DNA from: Arachidicoccus sp. BS20
Lineage (GTDB): Bacteria > Bacteroidota > Bacteroidia > Chitinophagales > Chitinophagaceae
Direction of reading: 5' to 3'
Assembly: GCF_001659705.1 (NCBI RefSeq)
Contig: NZ_CP015971.1
Span: forward strand, 3,289,029 to 3,353,028
Length of the DNA stretch: 64,000 bases
Shown here: positions 49,702-58,970 of the stretch, piece by piece
Position numbering within the stretch: position 1 is the stretch's first letter
Layout: each line of letters begins with the position of its first letter
Position numbers and translations under genes: made by a program
Notes under the pieces: model-generated
The model's input: only the letters and a program-made list of their open reading frames with translations
The model's database searches: none
Told to the model about the DNA's origin: nothing

Positions 49702-49818
49702 GAATACATGTATGCCATATTGGATGCATGGACTTATTTGTATATAAAGAGCAATATTCGTGTTTTAATTGATAAAAAAGTGGAAGCCGGATTCCTATGG
49801 CAATCCTATCTTAGAGCT

Positions 49819-50652
49819 ATGTTAAACAGATATATTTTTACAGTTTTTGCCTTGCTGTTTGCAGGCGTTCTTTATTCTTTCAGCCATAACGGGAAGGATG
49901 GTTATAAACTCGTTTGGGCTGATGAATTTAATAAAGAGGGCGCGCCCGATTCTTCGGTATGGAGTTATGAAAAAGGCTTTGTGCGCAATCATGAAGATCA
50001 ATGGTACCGGTCCGAAAATGCGTATTGTAAAGATGGAAAACTGGTAATTGAGGCAAAGCGGGTACATATCCCGAATCCGAATTACAAAGAGGGAAGCAGC
50101 AATTGGAAAAGTAACAGGCAATGGATAAACTATACATCTGCAAGTCTTAACACGCGTGTGCATAAAAGCTGGCAGTACGGCAGGTTTGTAATGCGTGCAA
50201 GATTTGACACATCGGGTGGCTTATGGCCTGCATTCTGGACGCTTGGCGTTAGCAAGCCTTGGCCTTCAAATGGCGAAATTGACATTATGGAATACTATCG
50301 TGAACATCTTTTGGCGAACATCGCATGCGGAACAAACAAGCCGTCGGTTGCCAAATGGTACAGCAACAGAAGGCTCATCAGTTCTTTCAACACAAAAGAT
50401 TGGAGCAATAAATTTCATGTATGGCGGATGGATTGGGATAAGAAAGAAATAAGATTGTATGTGGATGATATTTTAATGAACAAAGTACCGTTGGACAGTT
50501 TATACAATCCCGATGGAAGCAATCCGTTTATGCAGCCGCATTATATTTTGCTCAATCTTGCAATCGGCGGGGACAATGGCGGAAGCCCCGACGAAACTAT
50601 ATTTCCGAAGCGGTACGAAATAGATTATGTCAGAGTTTATCAGAAAGAATAA
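49819..50652 (+). CDS. GH16 endo-glycanase, probable endo-beta-1,3-galactanase type
   Basis: Starting at ATG 49819 (signal peptide FTVFALLFAGVLYSFS), this 277-residue protein is a single GH16 beta-jelly-roll domain. The catalytic motif GEIDIMEYY supplies nucleophile E153, helper D155 and acid/base E158. GH16 covers beta-glucanases, agarases, carrageenases and endo-galactanases; family membership is certain but specificity is inferred from the neighbours, which all fit arabinogalactan. The frame is open to 49708, but the extra residues are not signal-like. It probably acts at the cell surface or in the periplasm. Confidence 0.9.
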   Translation: MLNRYIFTVFALLFAGVLYSFSHNGKDGYKLVWADEFNKEGAPDSSVWSYEKGFVRNHEDQWYRSENAYCKDGKLVIEAKRVHIPNPNYKEGSSNWKSNRQWINYTSASLNTRVHKSWQYGRFVMRARFDTSGGLWPAFWTLGVSKPWPSNGEIDIMEYYREHLLANIACGTNKPSVAKWYSNRRLISSFNTKDWSNKFHVWRMDWDKKEIRLYVDDILMNKVPLDSLYNPDGSNPFMQPHYILLNLAIGGDNGGSPDETIFPKRYEIDYVRVYQKE

Positions 50653-50778
50653 ATATGTATCTTTCTCTTTAATTCCGATTTTTTCGGTAAGGCTGTTTAT
50701 AAAGAATAACAGAGAAGAGGCAAACCGGAATTTCAGCTATTCGGAAAAGCTTTGTTTTTAAAAAATGTAATAGTATAA

Positions 50779-52011
50779 ATGATATATATGCGAAAAATAT
50801 TTTTACTGAATGCGCTTTTGCTGTTGTGTGTCTGCAGTCTTTCGGCGCAGCAAACAACAAACGAACGTAGCGAATGGTTGCAAATGCTCGATAAAATCGC
50901 GCGTCCTGTTTTTTATAATTTGGCAAACGATGAGCTGAAAGAAAAAATGCCTGTGGAAATTTCGCCCGTCAGCGACAACCCTAAAGGAAGAATTGCCGAC
51001 CAGTATCTCGAAGCATTGGGAAGAACATTGAGCGGCATTGCGCCTTGGCTGCAATCAGATGGCGGATCTGCAGAAGAAACAAAGCTGAGAGCACAATATA
51101 GAACTTGGGCAATCAAAGCGATTGCCAATGCAACAGATTCTACCAAAAAAGATTACATGGTTTGGGACAAAGGCGGGCAGCCTGTAGTGGACGCTTCTTA
51201 TCTCGCGTTGGGATTAATTCGTTGTCCCTGGTTATGGGAGCATTTGGACGATGCCGTAAAGAATAATGTGGTTCATTGTTTAACGCTTACAAGAAAAATC
51301 ATTCCTGTTTACAGCAATTGGATTTTGTTCAGCGGCATGATAGAGGCATTTTTTTGTAAGTATGGTTACGACTATGAACCATTGAGAATTGAGTACGGCG
51401 TGCGGGAATTTATGCAGCATTGGTACGTAGGCGACGGCATGTTTTCCGACGGAATGAATTTTCATCTTGATTATTACAACAGTTACGTGATTCAACCTTT
51501 CTTAAAAGAAATTATTGATATTGTTAATGCAAAAACGGGCAGGTACAAATGGGAACAACAACGCCTCGCCGCCATCAACAATCGTTATTCGCAGATACAG
51601 GAACGTTCCATAAATTCAGACGGAAGTTTTCCTGCATTCGGCAGGTCAATTGTTTATCGCTGCGGCGCGTTTCATCATTTGGCGAATATGGCATTGCATG
51701 AACAATTGCCGAAAAATTTGAGCGCCGGACAAGTGCGCGAAGCCTTGAATGCCGTAATGAAAAAAACATTGACGGCGCAAGGAACATTTGACAAAAACGG
51801 ATGGCTCGTCATTGGTCTTGACGGAAATCAACCCGGACAGGCAGATGTGTATAATACACAAGGCAGCTTGTATTTGTGCACGGAAATTTTTCTACCGTTG
51901 GGCTTGTCGCCGGGCGCACCTTTTTGGTCGGAGCCTGCAAAAGATTGGTCTGAAAAAGCAATATGGAACGAAGAAGATTATTCCGGCGACCATGCATTGG
52001 ATTTAAGATAA
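50779..52011 (+). CDS. DUF2264 protein (probably a GH154-type enzyme)
   Basis: Signal peptide LLNALLLLCVCSLSAQ, then a 380-residue alpha-helical body with the DUF2264 landmarks: YLEALGRTLSGIAPWL, DASYLALGLIRCPWLW, YVGDGMFSDGMNFHLDYYNSYVIQPF and GRSIVYR. I believe that this Pfam family underlies CAZy GH154, reported as beta-glucuronidase in a gut arabinogalactan PUL; that equation is from memory and not tested here. A second ATG at 50788 (MRKIFLL) is an equally good start. It is the middle enzyme of the PUL. Confidence 0.78.
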   Translation: MIYMRKIFLLNALLLLCVCSLSAQQTTNERSEWLQMLDKIARPVFYNLANDELKEKMPVEISPVSDNPKGRIADQYLEALGRTLSGIAPWLQSDGGSAEETKLRAQYRTWAIKAIANATDSTKKDYMVWDKGGQPVVDASYLALGLIRCPWLWEHLDDAVKNNVVHCLTLTRKIIPVYSNWILFSGMIEAFFCKYGYDYEPLRIEYGVREFMQHWYVGDGMFSDGMNFHLDYYNSYVIQPFLKEIIDIVNAKTGRYKWEQQRLAAINNRYSQIQERSINSDGSFPAFGRSIVYRCGAFHHLANMALHEQLPKNLSAGQVREALNAVMKKTLTAQGTFDKNGWLVIGLDGNQPGQADVYNTQGSLYLCTEIFLPLGLSPGAPFWSEPAKDWSEKAIWNEEDYSGDHALDLR

Positions 52012-52040
52012 TTGTATATTTAACAATTAAAAAGTTAATA

Positions 52041-53042
52041 ATGAATATAAAAATGAAATGTCTGTTCTTCTGTTTGCTGTTTTTATTCGCAATGACTTGT
52101 TTTTATGGTCATGCGCAAACAGCAAAGTATAACCAATTTCATGTAGGCGAAATTTGGCTTGATATCAATGGCGACACCATCAATGCACACGGAGGAAACA
52201 TTGTGTATTACAACAAAACGTATTATTGGTTCGGAGAGAAAAGAAATGCACACCAGTCATTAGGTGTAAATGTATATTCATCCAAGGATTTATACAATTG
52301 GAAACCGGAAGGGCTTGCGTTGGCACATTCCGATGATACTACAAGCGATATCGCCTGGGGTGGCATTATGGAACGGCCGAAAGTGATTTTTAACCGAAAG
52401 ACTAAAAAGTTCGTTATGTGGTTTCATGTAGAAGTAAGAGGCAAAGGTTATGGCGCGGCAAAAGTGGGTGTTGCCGTCAGCGACCGCATCACGGGACCTT
52501 ATAAATTTGTCCGCAGTTTTCGTCCCAACGGCAATATGTCGCGCGATATGACGGTTTATGTGGATGATGACGGAAGTGCTTATGAGATTTATTCTTCCAG
52601 AGAAAATTATGATATGCGTATTGTAAAGCTGACTGATGATTATTTAAATGTAACTGCAAAAGACTCATTGCTTTTTTCTGCACATCGCGAAGCACCTGCC
52701 ATTTTCAAATACAACAAAAAATATTATCTTATTACAAGTGCCTGCACGGGTTGGGCATCCAACAAAGCGATTATGCGCGTTGCCGATAATTTGTATGGCG
52801 AATGGAAAATCGTTGGCAATCCTATGCGCGGTAAAGACAGCAACATCACATTTGGCGGGCAGTCCGCATTTATTTTTCCGTTGCCGAAAAAGAAAAACAG
52901 TTTCATTTACGTAGGCGATAAATGGAATCCGAGAAATCTTGAAGACAGCCGCTATCATTTTCTTCCGATAGAATTTTCAGGCGATGATGTTCACATCGAT
53001 TGGTATGATACGTGGAATCTTGATGTCTTTAATAAAAAATAA
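52041..53042 (+). CDS. GH43 subfamily-24-type exo-beta-1,3-galactanase
   Basis: This 333-residue protein has a signal peptide (KCLFFCLLFLFAMTC...GHAQ). INAHGGNIVYYNKTYYWFGEK is the opening typical of exo-beta-1,3-galactanases of GH43_24, which trim the galactan backbone while sparing side chains. That subfamily uses a glutamate acid and a glutamine in place of the catalytic aspartate base; here E217 (HREAPAIF) and Q274 (FGGQSAF) fit these roles. The frame is open to 51963 but overlaps the DUF2264 gene; ATG 52041 starts the signal peptide. This gene is the best single clue to the PUL substrate. Confidence 0.85.
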   Translation: MNIKMKCLFFCLLFLFAMTCFYGHAQTAKYNQFHVGEIWLDINGDTINAHGGNIVYYNKTYYWFGEKRNAHQSLGVNVYSSKDLYNWKPEGLALAHSDDTTSDIAWGGIMERPKVIFNRKTKKFVMWFHVEVRGKGYGAAKVGVAVSDRITGPYKFVRSFRPNGNMSRDMTVYVDDDGSAYEIYSSRENYDMRIVKLTDDYLNVTAKDSLLFSAHREAPAIFKYNKKYYLITSACTGWASNKAIMRVADNLYGEWKIVGNPMRGKDSNITFGGQSAFIFPLPKKKNSFIYVGDKWNPRNLEDSRYHFLPIEFSGDDVHIDWYDTWNLDVFNKK

Positions 53043-53087
53043 AATTTCATTAATATTTAAAAACTTGATTTTGAAAAATAATGTTGG

Positions 53088-53208
53088 TTGAGATTTCTCC
53101 TCGTTCCTCGTCGAAATACGGCGCGGATGTTTTAAATGTTTTGCATATCAGCAGATAAATTAATAAAATCAAAGACTACATCGTTTCGAGCGAAGCGAGA
53201 AATCTCAA
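53088..53208. repeat. MITE-like 121-bp element with terminal inverted repeats
   Basis: TTGAGATTTCTC at 53088-53099 is exactly inverted at 53197-53208 (GAGAAATCTCAA), with further imperfect pairing inward (CTCGTCGAAA with TTTCGAGCG). It contains no gene and lies between two PUL enzyme genes, so it is probably non-autonomous. Confidence 0.7.
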
Positions 53209-53253
53209 AACTTTTTATATAAAATTTGAAGACGAACTGAATAATTTATTTTT

Positions 53254-54798
53254 ATGAAAAAAATCCTCTTAGCATTCACTTTTATTTGCACGTCTGTGTT
53301 TGTTTATTCACAGGAAACGGCAACGGTTTCCGCAAACATTGCTGATGCCAAAACCATCATCAATCGTAACATTTACGGAATGTTTTCCGAACATCTCGGG
53401 CGCGGTATCTATGACGGTTTTTGGACGGACAGTTCTGTGACCGTAAAGAAACAAGACCGTATTCGTTTGGACGTTGTGGATGCGCTTCGCGAAATTCATA
53501 TTCCCAATTTGCGTTGGCCCGGCGGCTGCTTTGCGGATGAATATCATTGGATGGATGGTATTGGTGCGCCGGCGAAGAGACCGAAAATGGTCAATACCAA
53601 TTGGGGCGGCGTTACGGAAGATAACAGCTTCGGCACGCACGAGTTCATGGAGCTGTGCAAGCTCTTGCACACGCAGCCTTATATTTCGGGAAACATGGGA
53701 AGCGGCACGGTACAGGAAATGTCGCAGTGGGTGGAATACCTGAACTTCGACGGCATCAGTCCTATGACGGAATTAAGAAAAAAGAATGGGCAAAGTAAAC
53801 CCTGGGATGTGTCTTTTTTCGGCATAGGTAATGAAAGCTGGGGCTGCGGCGGCAACATGAAACCCGAATATTATGCCGATTTGTACCGCCGCTATGCCAC
53901 ATTTACCAAGAGTTATAAAAATGCGCCTTTAAAAAGAATTGCCAGCGGTGCCGGCGATGAAAATTATCATTGGACGGATGTTCTGATGAGAGAAATTCCG
54001 CACAATATGATGTGGGGATTAAGCCTTCATTATTACACCATTCCTACGGGAAACTGGGGACACAAAGGCTCTGCAACAGCGTTTGATGAAAAAGAATATT
54101 TCAACACCATGAAGAATTGCTTGAAGATGGAAGAGTTGGTTACCAAACATTCTGCCATCATGGACAAGTACGACCCGCAGAAAAAAGTGGCTTTAGTGGT
54201 TGATGAATGGGGCGTGTGGACAGACGCGGAACCCGGAACAAATCCGGCTTTTCTGGAGCAGCAAAACAGCCTGCGCGATGCGCTGATTGCCGCAACAACT
54301 TTAAATATTTTCAATAATCATGCGGATAGGGTAAGAATGGCAAACCTCGCGCAAACCGTGAATGTGCTGCAATCGTTGATTCTTACAAAAGGAAATGCGA
54401 TGTTGCTTACGCCCACTTATTACGTGTTTGATATGTATAAAGTACATCAAAACGCAAAGCTCATTCCGCTGCAGCTTTCAACACCCGGATATAAAATGAA
54501 TGACGACAGCATTCCGGCAGTAAATGCTTCGGCATCGCTGGATTCAACAGGAACCATCCATATTACATTGGTAAACTTAGATGCGGAGCATGACATAACC
54601 GTAAGCGCAAATGTTGATGGAAAAAATTATAATTCTATTAAAGGACAAATACTCGATGCCGATAAAGTAACCGACATCAATACATTTAACGATAAAAATA
54701 AAGTTGTAACGAAAGTCTTTGTTGGTGCGAAAAAACAAGGCAATCAACTGGAAGTTACTTTGCCTAAACACAGTGTTGTGTTGTTGAGTTTGAGATAA
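53254..54798 (+). CDS. GH51 alpha-L-arabinofuranosidase
   Basis: This 514-residue protein has a signal peptide ([13 protein letters not shown]), a TIM barrel with [15 protein letters not shown], acid/base E194 in GNESWG, nucleophile E318 in VDEWGVW, and a C-terminal beta-sandwich (about 400-514). GH51 arabinofuranosidases are often cytosolic; this one carries a clear secretion signal, so it should work in the periplasm. It removes arabinofuranosyl groups and would debranch arabinogalactan. Confidence 0.94.
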   Translation: MKKILLAFTFICTSVFVYSQETATVSANIADAKTIINRNIYGMFSEHLGRGIYDGFWTDSSVTVKKQDRIRLDVVDALREIHIPNLRWPGGCFADEYHWMDGIGAPAKRPKMVNTNWGGVTEDNSFGTHEFMELCKLLHTQPYISGNMGSGTVQEMSQWVEYLNFDGISPMTELRKKNGQSKPWDVSFFGIGNESWGCGGNMKPEYYADLYRRYATFTKSYKNAPLKRIASGAGDENYHWTDVLMREIPHNMMWGLSLHYYTIPTGNWGHKGSATAFDEKEYFNTMKNCLKMEELVTKHSAIMDKYDPQKKVALVVDEWGVWTDAEPGTNPAFLEQQNSLRDALIAATTLNIFNNHADRVRMANLAQTVNVLQSLILTKGNAMLLTPTYYVFDMYKVHQNAKLIPLQLSTPGYKMNDDSIPAVNASASLDSTGTIHITLVNLDAEHDITVSANVDGKNYNSIKGQILDADKVTDINTFNDKNKVVTKVFVGAKKQGNQLEVTLPKHSVVLLSLR

Positions 54799-54802
54799 TT
54801 TA

Positions 54803-54851
54803 ATCGCCATGAGGCGATAGAATATTCGTGTGAAGCGAAGACGCTTCACAC
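54803..54851. repeat. Hairpin pair related to the 27151-27254 repeat
   Basis: ATCGCC/GGCGAT (54803-54818, loop ATGA) and GTGTGAAGCG/CGCTTCACAC (54828-54851, loop AAGA). The second differs from the hairpin at 27231-27254 by a paired exchange that keeps the stem, so the structure is conserved. Confidence 0.8.
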
Positions 54852-54980
54852 AGCAGTCGAACGATTGCTCTTAATTTATAATGATTTAAAAATGAAACCG
54901 AGCATGATAATTTTTCTCACACAGGGAAATGTATAAGCAAGGTTCCATCCGACAATTAAAAAACAATAAAAAATATACGG

Positions 54981-56846
54981 ATGAATAAAAAATCAGTCAT
55001 ACTAATTTTCCTGTTGTTAAGTAATGCGATTTCTTTTGCGCAATCGCCGTTGCTCACTGATGTTCCAAACCGTGTAACCACGAGCCTTAACGGCAAATGG
55101 CAATATATTGTTGATCCTTATGAAACGGGCTTTTACGATTATCGTTATAAAGAGTTGAATGAAAAAAATCCTGCGGCATATTGGAATTTAGATGAACCTA
55201 AAAATAAAACAGACTTAAAAGAGTTTGGTTATAACGATAAATATAGTTTGAAAGTTCCCGGCGATTGGAATCATCAGGACAAGCAATTCATTTATTACGA
55301 AGGAACGGTTTGGTACAAGAAATCTTTTGATTATAAAAAGAAAGAAAGGAATGATAAAGTGTTTTTGTATTTCGGTGCGGTCAATTACCGTGCGGATGTG
55401 TATCTCAACGGAAAAAAATTAGGAATGCACGAAGGCGGTTTCACGCCGTTTGATTTTGAAATTCCCGATAGCGTTTTGAAAGAAAAAAACAATTACCTCA
55501 TCGTTCGTGTAAACAATACGCGCCACAAAGACGATGTGCCTACGTTGAATACCGATTGGTGGAATTACGGCGGTATCACGCGCAGCGTTTTATTAATTGA
55601 AGAGCCGCAAACTTTTGTGCAGGACTTTTTTATTCATTTGAAAAAAGAAAAACCGGGTAGCGTTCCGTCCGATAAAAATGCAAAAGTTGAAGGATGGATT
55701 GAATTGAATCAAAAGCCTGGAATGACCGAAAACACTGAGGTTTCCATTCCCGAACTGGTTTTTAAAAAAACATTTACTATAACTACACAAAAAACAAATA
55801 TCAGTTTTACGCTTCCGAAAATTCAACTCTGGTCGCCCGAACATCCGAAATTATACGAGGTAATTATCACAACAAAAACGGATACGCTGAAAGATAAAAT
55901 AGGTTTCCGGACGGTTGAAGCATACAACCGGCAAGTGTTGCTGAACGGCAAACCCATTTTTATGCGCGGCATTGCTATTCACGAAGAAATTCCACAAGAC
56001 GTTCGTCGCGCATGGAGCAGGCAAGATGTGTTGCAATTACTCAATCAGGCAAAAGAACTGAACTGCAATATGGTTCGCCTCGCGCATTACCCGCACGATG
56101 AAAGCATGACAAGGCTTGCAGATTCTTTGGGCATACTGGTGTGGTCGGAAATTCCTGTATACTGGACAATCGATTTTAAAAACAAAGAAGTTTACAACAA
56201 AGCCGAAGCGCAATTAAAAGAAATGATTACGCGCGACCATAACCGCGCCAGCATCATTATTTGGTCGGTAGGCAATGAAACGCCTGTGAGTGAAGTGCGC
56301 ACCGGTTTTATGCACTCATTAATTAATTGTGCGCATGGTTTGGACAGTACACGCATGGTTTCCGCTGCGCTGGAAGTAAACTATAATTCGGGAAAAAATA
56401 TCAATGAAATTGACGACCCGCTCGGCGCTTATGTGGATTTGGTTTCCTTCAACGAATATCTCGGCTGGTACGGCGGAATGCCTGATAAATGCAGAACAAC
56501 AAATTGGGCAACGCCTTACAATAAACCTTTGTTCATCAGCGAAACAGGTGCAGGTGCGAAGTATGGTTTTCATGCTGATTCGCTTACACGGTTCAGCGAA
56601 GAATACCAGACTTGGTATTACCGGGAACAAATAAAAATGTTGTGCAGAATGCCGGATAATTGGGTAGGAATGTCGCCCTGGATAATGGCGGATTTTCGTT
56701 CGCCCAAGCGCAACAATCCTTTGTACCAGGATGGCTGGAACCGCAAAGGTTTGTATGATGATAAGGGCAATAAGAAAGAAGCGTTTTACATTCTTCAAAA
56801 ATTTTATAAAGACATTCAATTACACGGCAGACCAGGCGTTCAGTAG
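54981..56846 (+). CDS. GH2 glycosidase, beta-glucuronidase-like
   Basis: This 621-residue protein has a signal peptide (IFLLLSNAISFAQ), the three-domain GH2 core (sugar-binding, Ig-like, TIM barrel), acid/base E433 in WSVGNETP and nucleophile E521 in FISETGAG. Near the C-terminus WNRKG places N587 and K589 as the NxK motif that reads the carboxylate in beta-glucuronidases such as E. coli UidA (GGNKKG). It is therefore better called beta-glucuronidase than beta-galactosidase. Glucuronate caps arabinogalactan side chains, so this fits the PUL. Confidence 0.88.
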   Translation: MNKKSVILIFLLLSNAISFAQSPLLTDVPNRVTTSLNGKWQYIVDPYETGFYDYRYKELNEKNPAAYWNLDEPKNKTDLKEFGYNDKYSLKVPGDWNHQDKQFIYYEGTVWYKKSFDYKKKERNDKVFLYFGAVNYRADVYLNGKKLGMHEGGFTPFDFEIPDSVLKEKNNYLIVRVNNTRHKDDVPTLNTDWWNYGGITRSVLLIEEPQTFVQDFFIHLKKEKPGSVPSDKNAKVEGWIELNQKPGMTENTEVSIPELVFKKTFTITTQKTNISFTLPKIQLWSPEHPKLYEVIITTKTDTLKDKIGFRTVEAYNRQVLLNGKPIFMRGIAIHEEIPQDVRRAWSRQDVLQLLNQAKELNCNMVRLAHYPHDESMTRLADSLGILVWSEIPVYWTIDFKNKEVYNKAEAQLKEMITRDHNRASIIIWSVGNETPVSEVRTGFMHSLINCAHGLDSTRMVSAALEVNYNSGKNINEIDDPLGAYVDLVSFNEYLGWYGGMPDKCRTTNWATPYNKPLFISETGAGAKYGFHADSLTRFSEEYQTWYYREQIKMLCRMPDNWVGMSPWIMADFRSPKRNNPLYQDGWNRKGLYDDKGNKKEAFYILQKFYKDIQLHGRPGVQ

Positions 56847-56888
56847 AATGAATAATTAAAAATTTATAAGCATGAACATGAATGTAAA

Positions 56889-57010
56889 ATAGGATAACGC
56901 CTGCCCGTCATTGGCTTCGCCGAATTTACATTTCCCGCGGAAGCAGGAATCTCTTGTCGTGCGGAAATGATTTTTGCCAGGAGATGCCGAAACAAGTTTG
57001 GCATGACGAC
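56889..57010. repeat. Intergenic palindromic repeat between GH2 and GH35
   Basis: The spacer contains CCTGCCCGTCAT, GCGGAAGCAGGAATCTC and GGAGATGCCGAAACAAG followed by TTTGGCATGACG, which pair in several ways (ATGCC/GGCAT, CGTCAT/ATGACG, CCTGC/GCAGG). The higher-GC composition and palindromic form are typical of dispersed intergenic repeats. No gene is seen. Confidence 0.6.
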
Positions 57011-57094
57011 AATCGTTTCCATACTAATTAAAACATTATCAAAAACGAAGAGAACAAAAAATATTAAATCATTTTTCAGATAAAAATCACACGG

Positions 57095-58945
57095 ATGAAA
57101 TTCAACCACATCAGGCATTTCGCACCATTTTTATTTTTTTGCTACGCATTATGCACTTCATTTTACTCATGCAAAACGCAACACAAAGTGCAACATACTT
57201 TTGCTCTTGGCGATTCTGTTTTCTTGTTAGATGGCAAGCCTTTTCAAATTATTTCCGGCGAAATGCACTACCCGCGCATTCCGCGCGAAGCATGGCGCAC
57301 GCGCATGAAAGCCGCAAAGGCAATGGGTTTGAACACCATCAGCACGTATGTGTTCTGGAACGTGAATGAACCCGAAAAAGGTAAGTTCGATTTTACCGGA
57401 AATAATGATGTGGCGGCTTTCGTGAAAGCCGCGCAGGACGAGGATTTGTGGGTTATTCTTCGTCCAAGTCCGTATGTGTGCGCCGAGTGGGAATACGGCG
57501 GTTATCCTTACTGGCTGCAAAATGAAAAAGGGCTTGTTGTGCGCAGCAAGGAAAAGCAATATCTCGAAGAATATAAAAAATATATTGACGAAGTTGGCAA
57601 GCAATTAGCGCCTTTGCAAATCAATCACGGCGGCAATATTCTGATGGTGCAGATTGAGAATGAATACGGCTCCTACGGCAGCGATAAAGATTATTTGGCT
57701 TTGAATGAAAAAATGTTCCGCGACGCCGGCTTCGACGGATTGCTTTATACCTGTGACCCTCCTGCGGATTTGAAAAAAGGATATTTGCCCGGCTTATTGC
57801 CTGCAGTCAATGGTTTGGACAACCCGCAAGCGGTAAAAGATACGGTAAGAAAATACCACAACGGCAAAGGTCCGTTTATGATTGCGGAATGGTATCCTGC
57901 ATGGTTCGACTGGTGGGGCGCGCCGCATCATACCGTGCCTGCAGAAGGTTATGCTATGAAACTGGATGCAGTATTGAAAGCAGGACTGTCTATCAATATG
58001 TATATGTTTCACGGCGGCACTACGCGAGGATTTATGAACGGTGCAAATTATAAAGACAACACGCCTTATGAACCGCAGATAAGCAGCTATGATTATGATG
58101 CACCATTGGACGAAGCTGGTAATCCTACAAAGAAATTTTTTGCTTTCCGTTCAGTAATAGAAAAGCATTTACCGAAAGACGAAAAGTTGCCGCCTGTGCC
58201 TGCGACCAAGCCTACGATGGAAATCAATAATATTCATTTCGATAGCGTTGTTTCTATCCGCAACATTCTTCCGAAACCAACGAAAAGCGTACATCCTTTG
58301 ACGTTTGAAGCTCTGCACCAGGCTTATGGTTTTGTACTTTATAGAACAATTGTTGATGGTGGAAAAAGTGGTTTACTAAAGATAAAAGACCTGCGCGACT
58401 ACGCAGTCATTATGATTAACGGAGAGCGGAAAGGCTTGCTGGACAGGCGTTTGAAACAAGACAGCCTGGAAATATCATTGCCCGCAGGAAAAGATACATT
58501 GGATATTTTAGTGGAAAATCTGGGACGAATAAATTTTGGTAAGTACTTGTTACAGAATTTCAAAGGCATTACAAAAACCGTTTTGTTTAATGGAAAAGAA
58601 TTGGATAATTGGGAACAATATTGTCTTCCGTTCGATGATATTCATTCCATTCATTTCAACAAGAATTTTGTACAAGGTAATATTCCTGTTTTGCGCAAAG
58701 GTTCATTTGTTTTAGACAGCGTTGCCGATACTTATCTCGATATGAGCAAATGGGGAAAAGGTGTTGTGTGGGTAAACGGTCATAATCTTGGAAGATATTG
58801 GTATGTGGGTCCGCAGCAAACGATTTACCTGCCTGCGGAATGGTTGAAAAACGGAAAGAATGAAATTGAAGTATTAGAACTATTGAAGCCGGAACAAGAT
58901 AAATTAGAAGGTATAAAAATGCCGGTATTAGACAAATTGCAATAA
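57095..58945 (+). CDS. GH35 beta-galactosidase (lipoprotein)
   Basis: This 616-residue enzyme has a long signal with lipobox FYSC (C26). The catalytic domain starts FLLDGKPFQIISGEMHYPRIPREAW; acid/base E190 sits in QIENEYGSYG and nucleophile E265 in MIAEWYPAW. The C-terminal 230 residues are beta-sandwich domains. GH35 enzymes remove non-reducing beta-galactose. It is the last PUL enzyme before the IS element. Confidence 0.95.
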   Translation: MKFNHIRHFAPFLFFCYALCTSFYSCKTQHKVQHTFALGDSVFLLDGKPFQIISGEMHYPRIPREAWRTRMKAAKAMGLNTISTYVFWNVNEPEKGKFDFTGNNDVAAFVKAAQDEDLWVILRPSPYVCAEWEYGGYPYWLQNEKGLVVRSKEKQYLEEYKKYIDEVGKQLAPLQINHGGNILMVQIENEYGSYGSDKDYLALNEKMFRDAGFDGLLYTCDPPADLKKGYLPGLLPAVNGLDNPQAVKDTVRKYHNGKGPFMIAEWYPAWFDWWGAPHHTVPAEGYAMKLDAVLKAGLSINMYMFHGGTTRGFMNGANYKDNTPYEPQISSYDYDAPLDEAGNPTKKFFAFRSVIEKHLPKDEKLPPVPATKPTMEINNIHFDSVVSIRNILPKPTKSVHPLTFEALHQAYGFVLYRTIVDGGKSGLLKIKDLRDYAVIMINGERKGLLDRRLKQDSLEISLPAGKDTLDILVENLGRINFGKYLLQNFKGITKTVLFNGKELDNWEQYCLPFDDIHSIHFNKNFVQGNIPVLRKGSFVLDSVADTYLDMSKWGKGVVWVNGHNLGRYWYVGPQQTIYLPAEWLKNGKNEIEVLELLKPEQDKLEGIKMPVLDKLQ

Positions 58946-58970
58946 GAATCACACTATATAATTAAAAATA

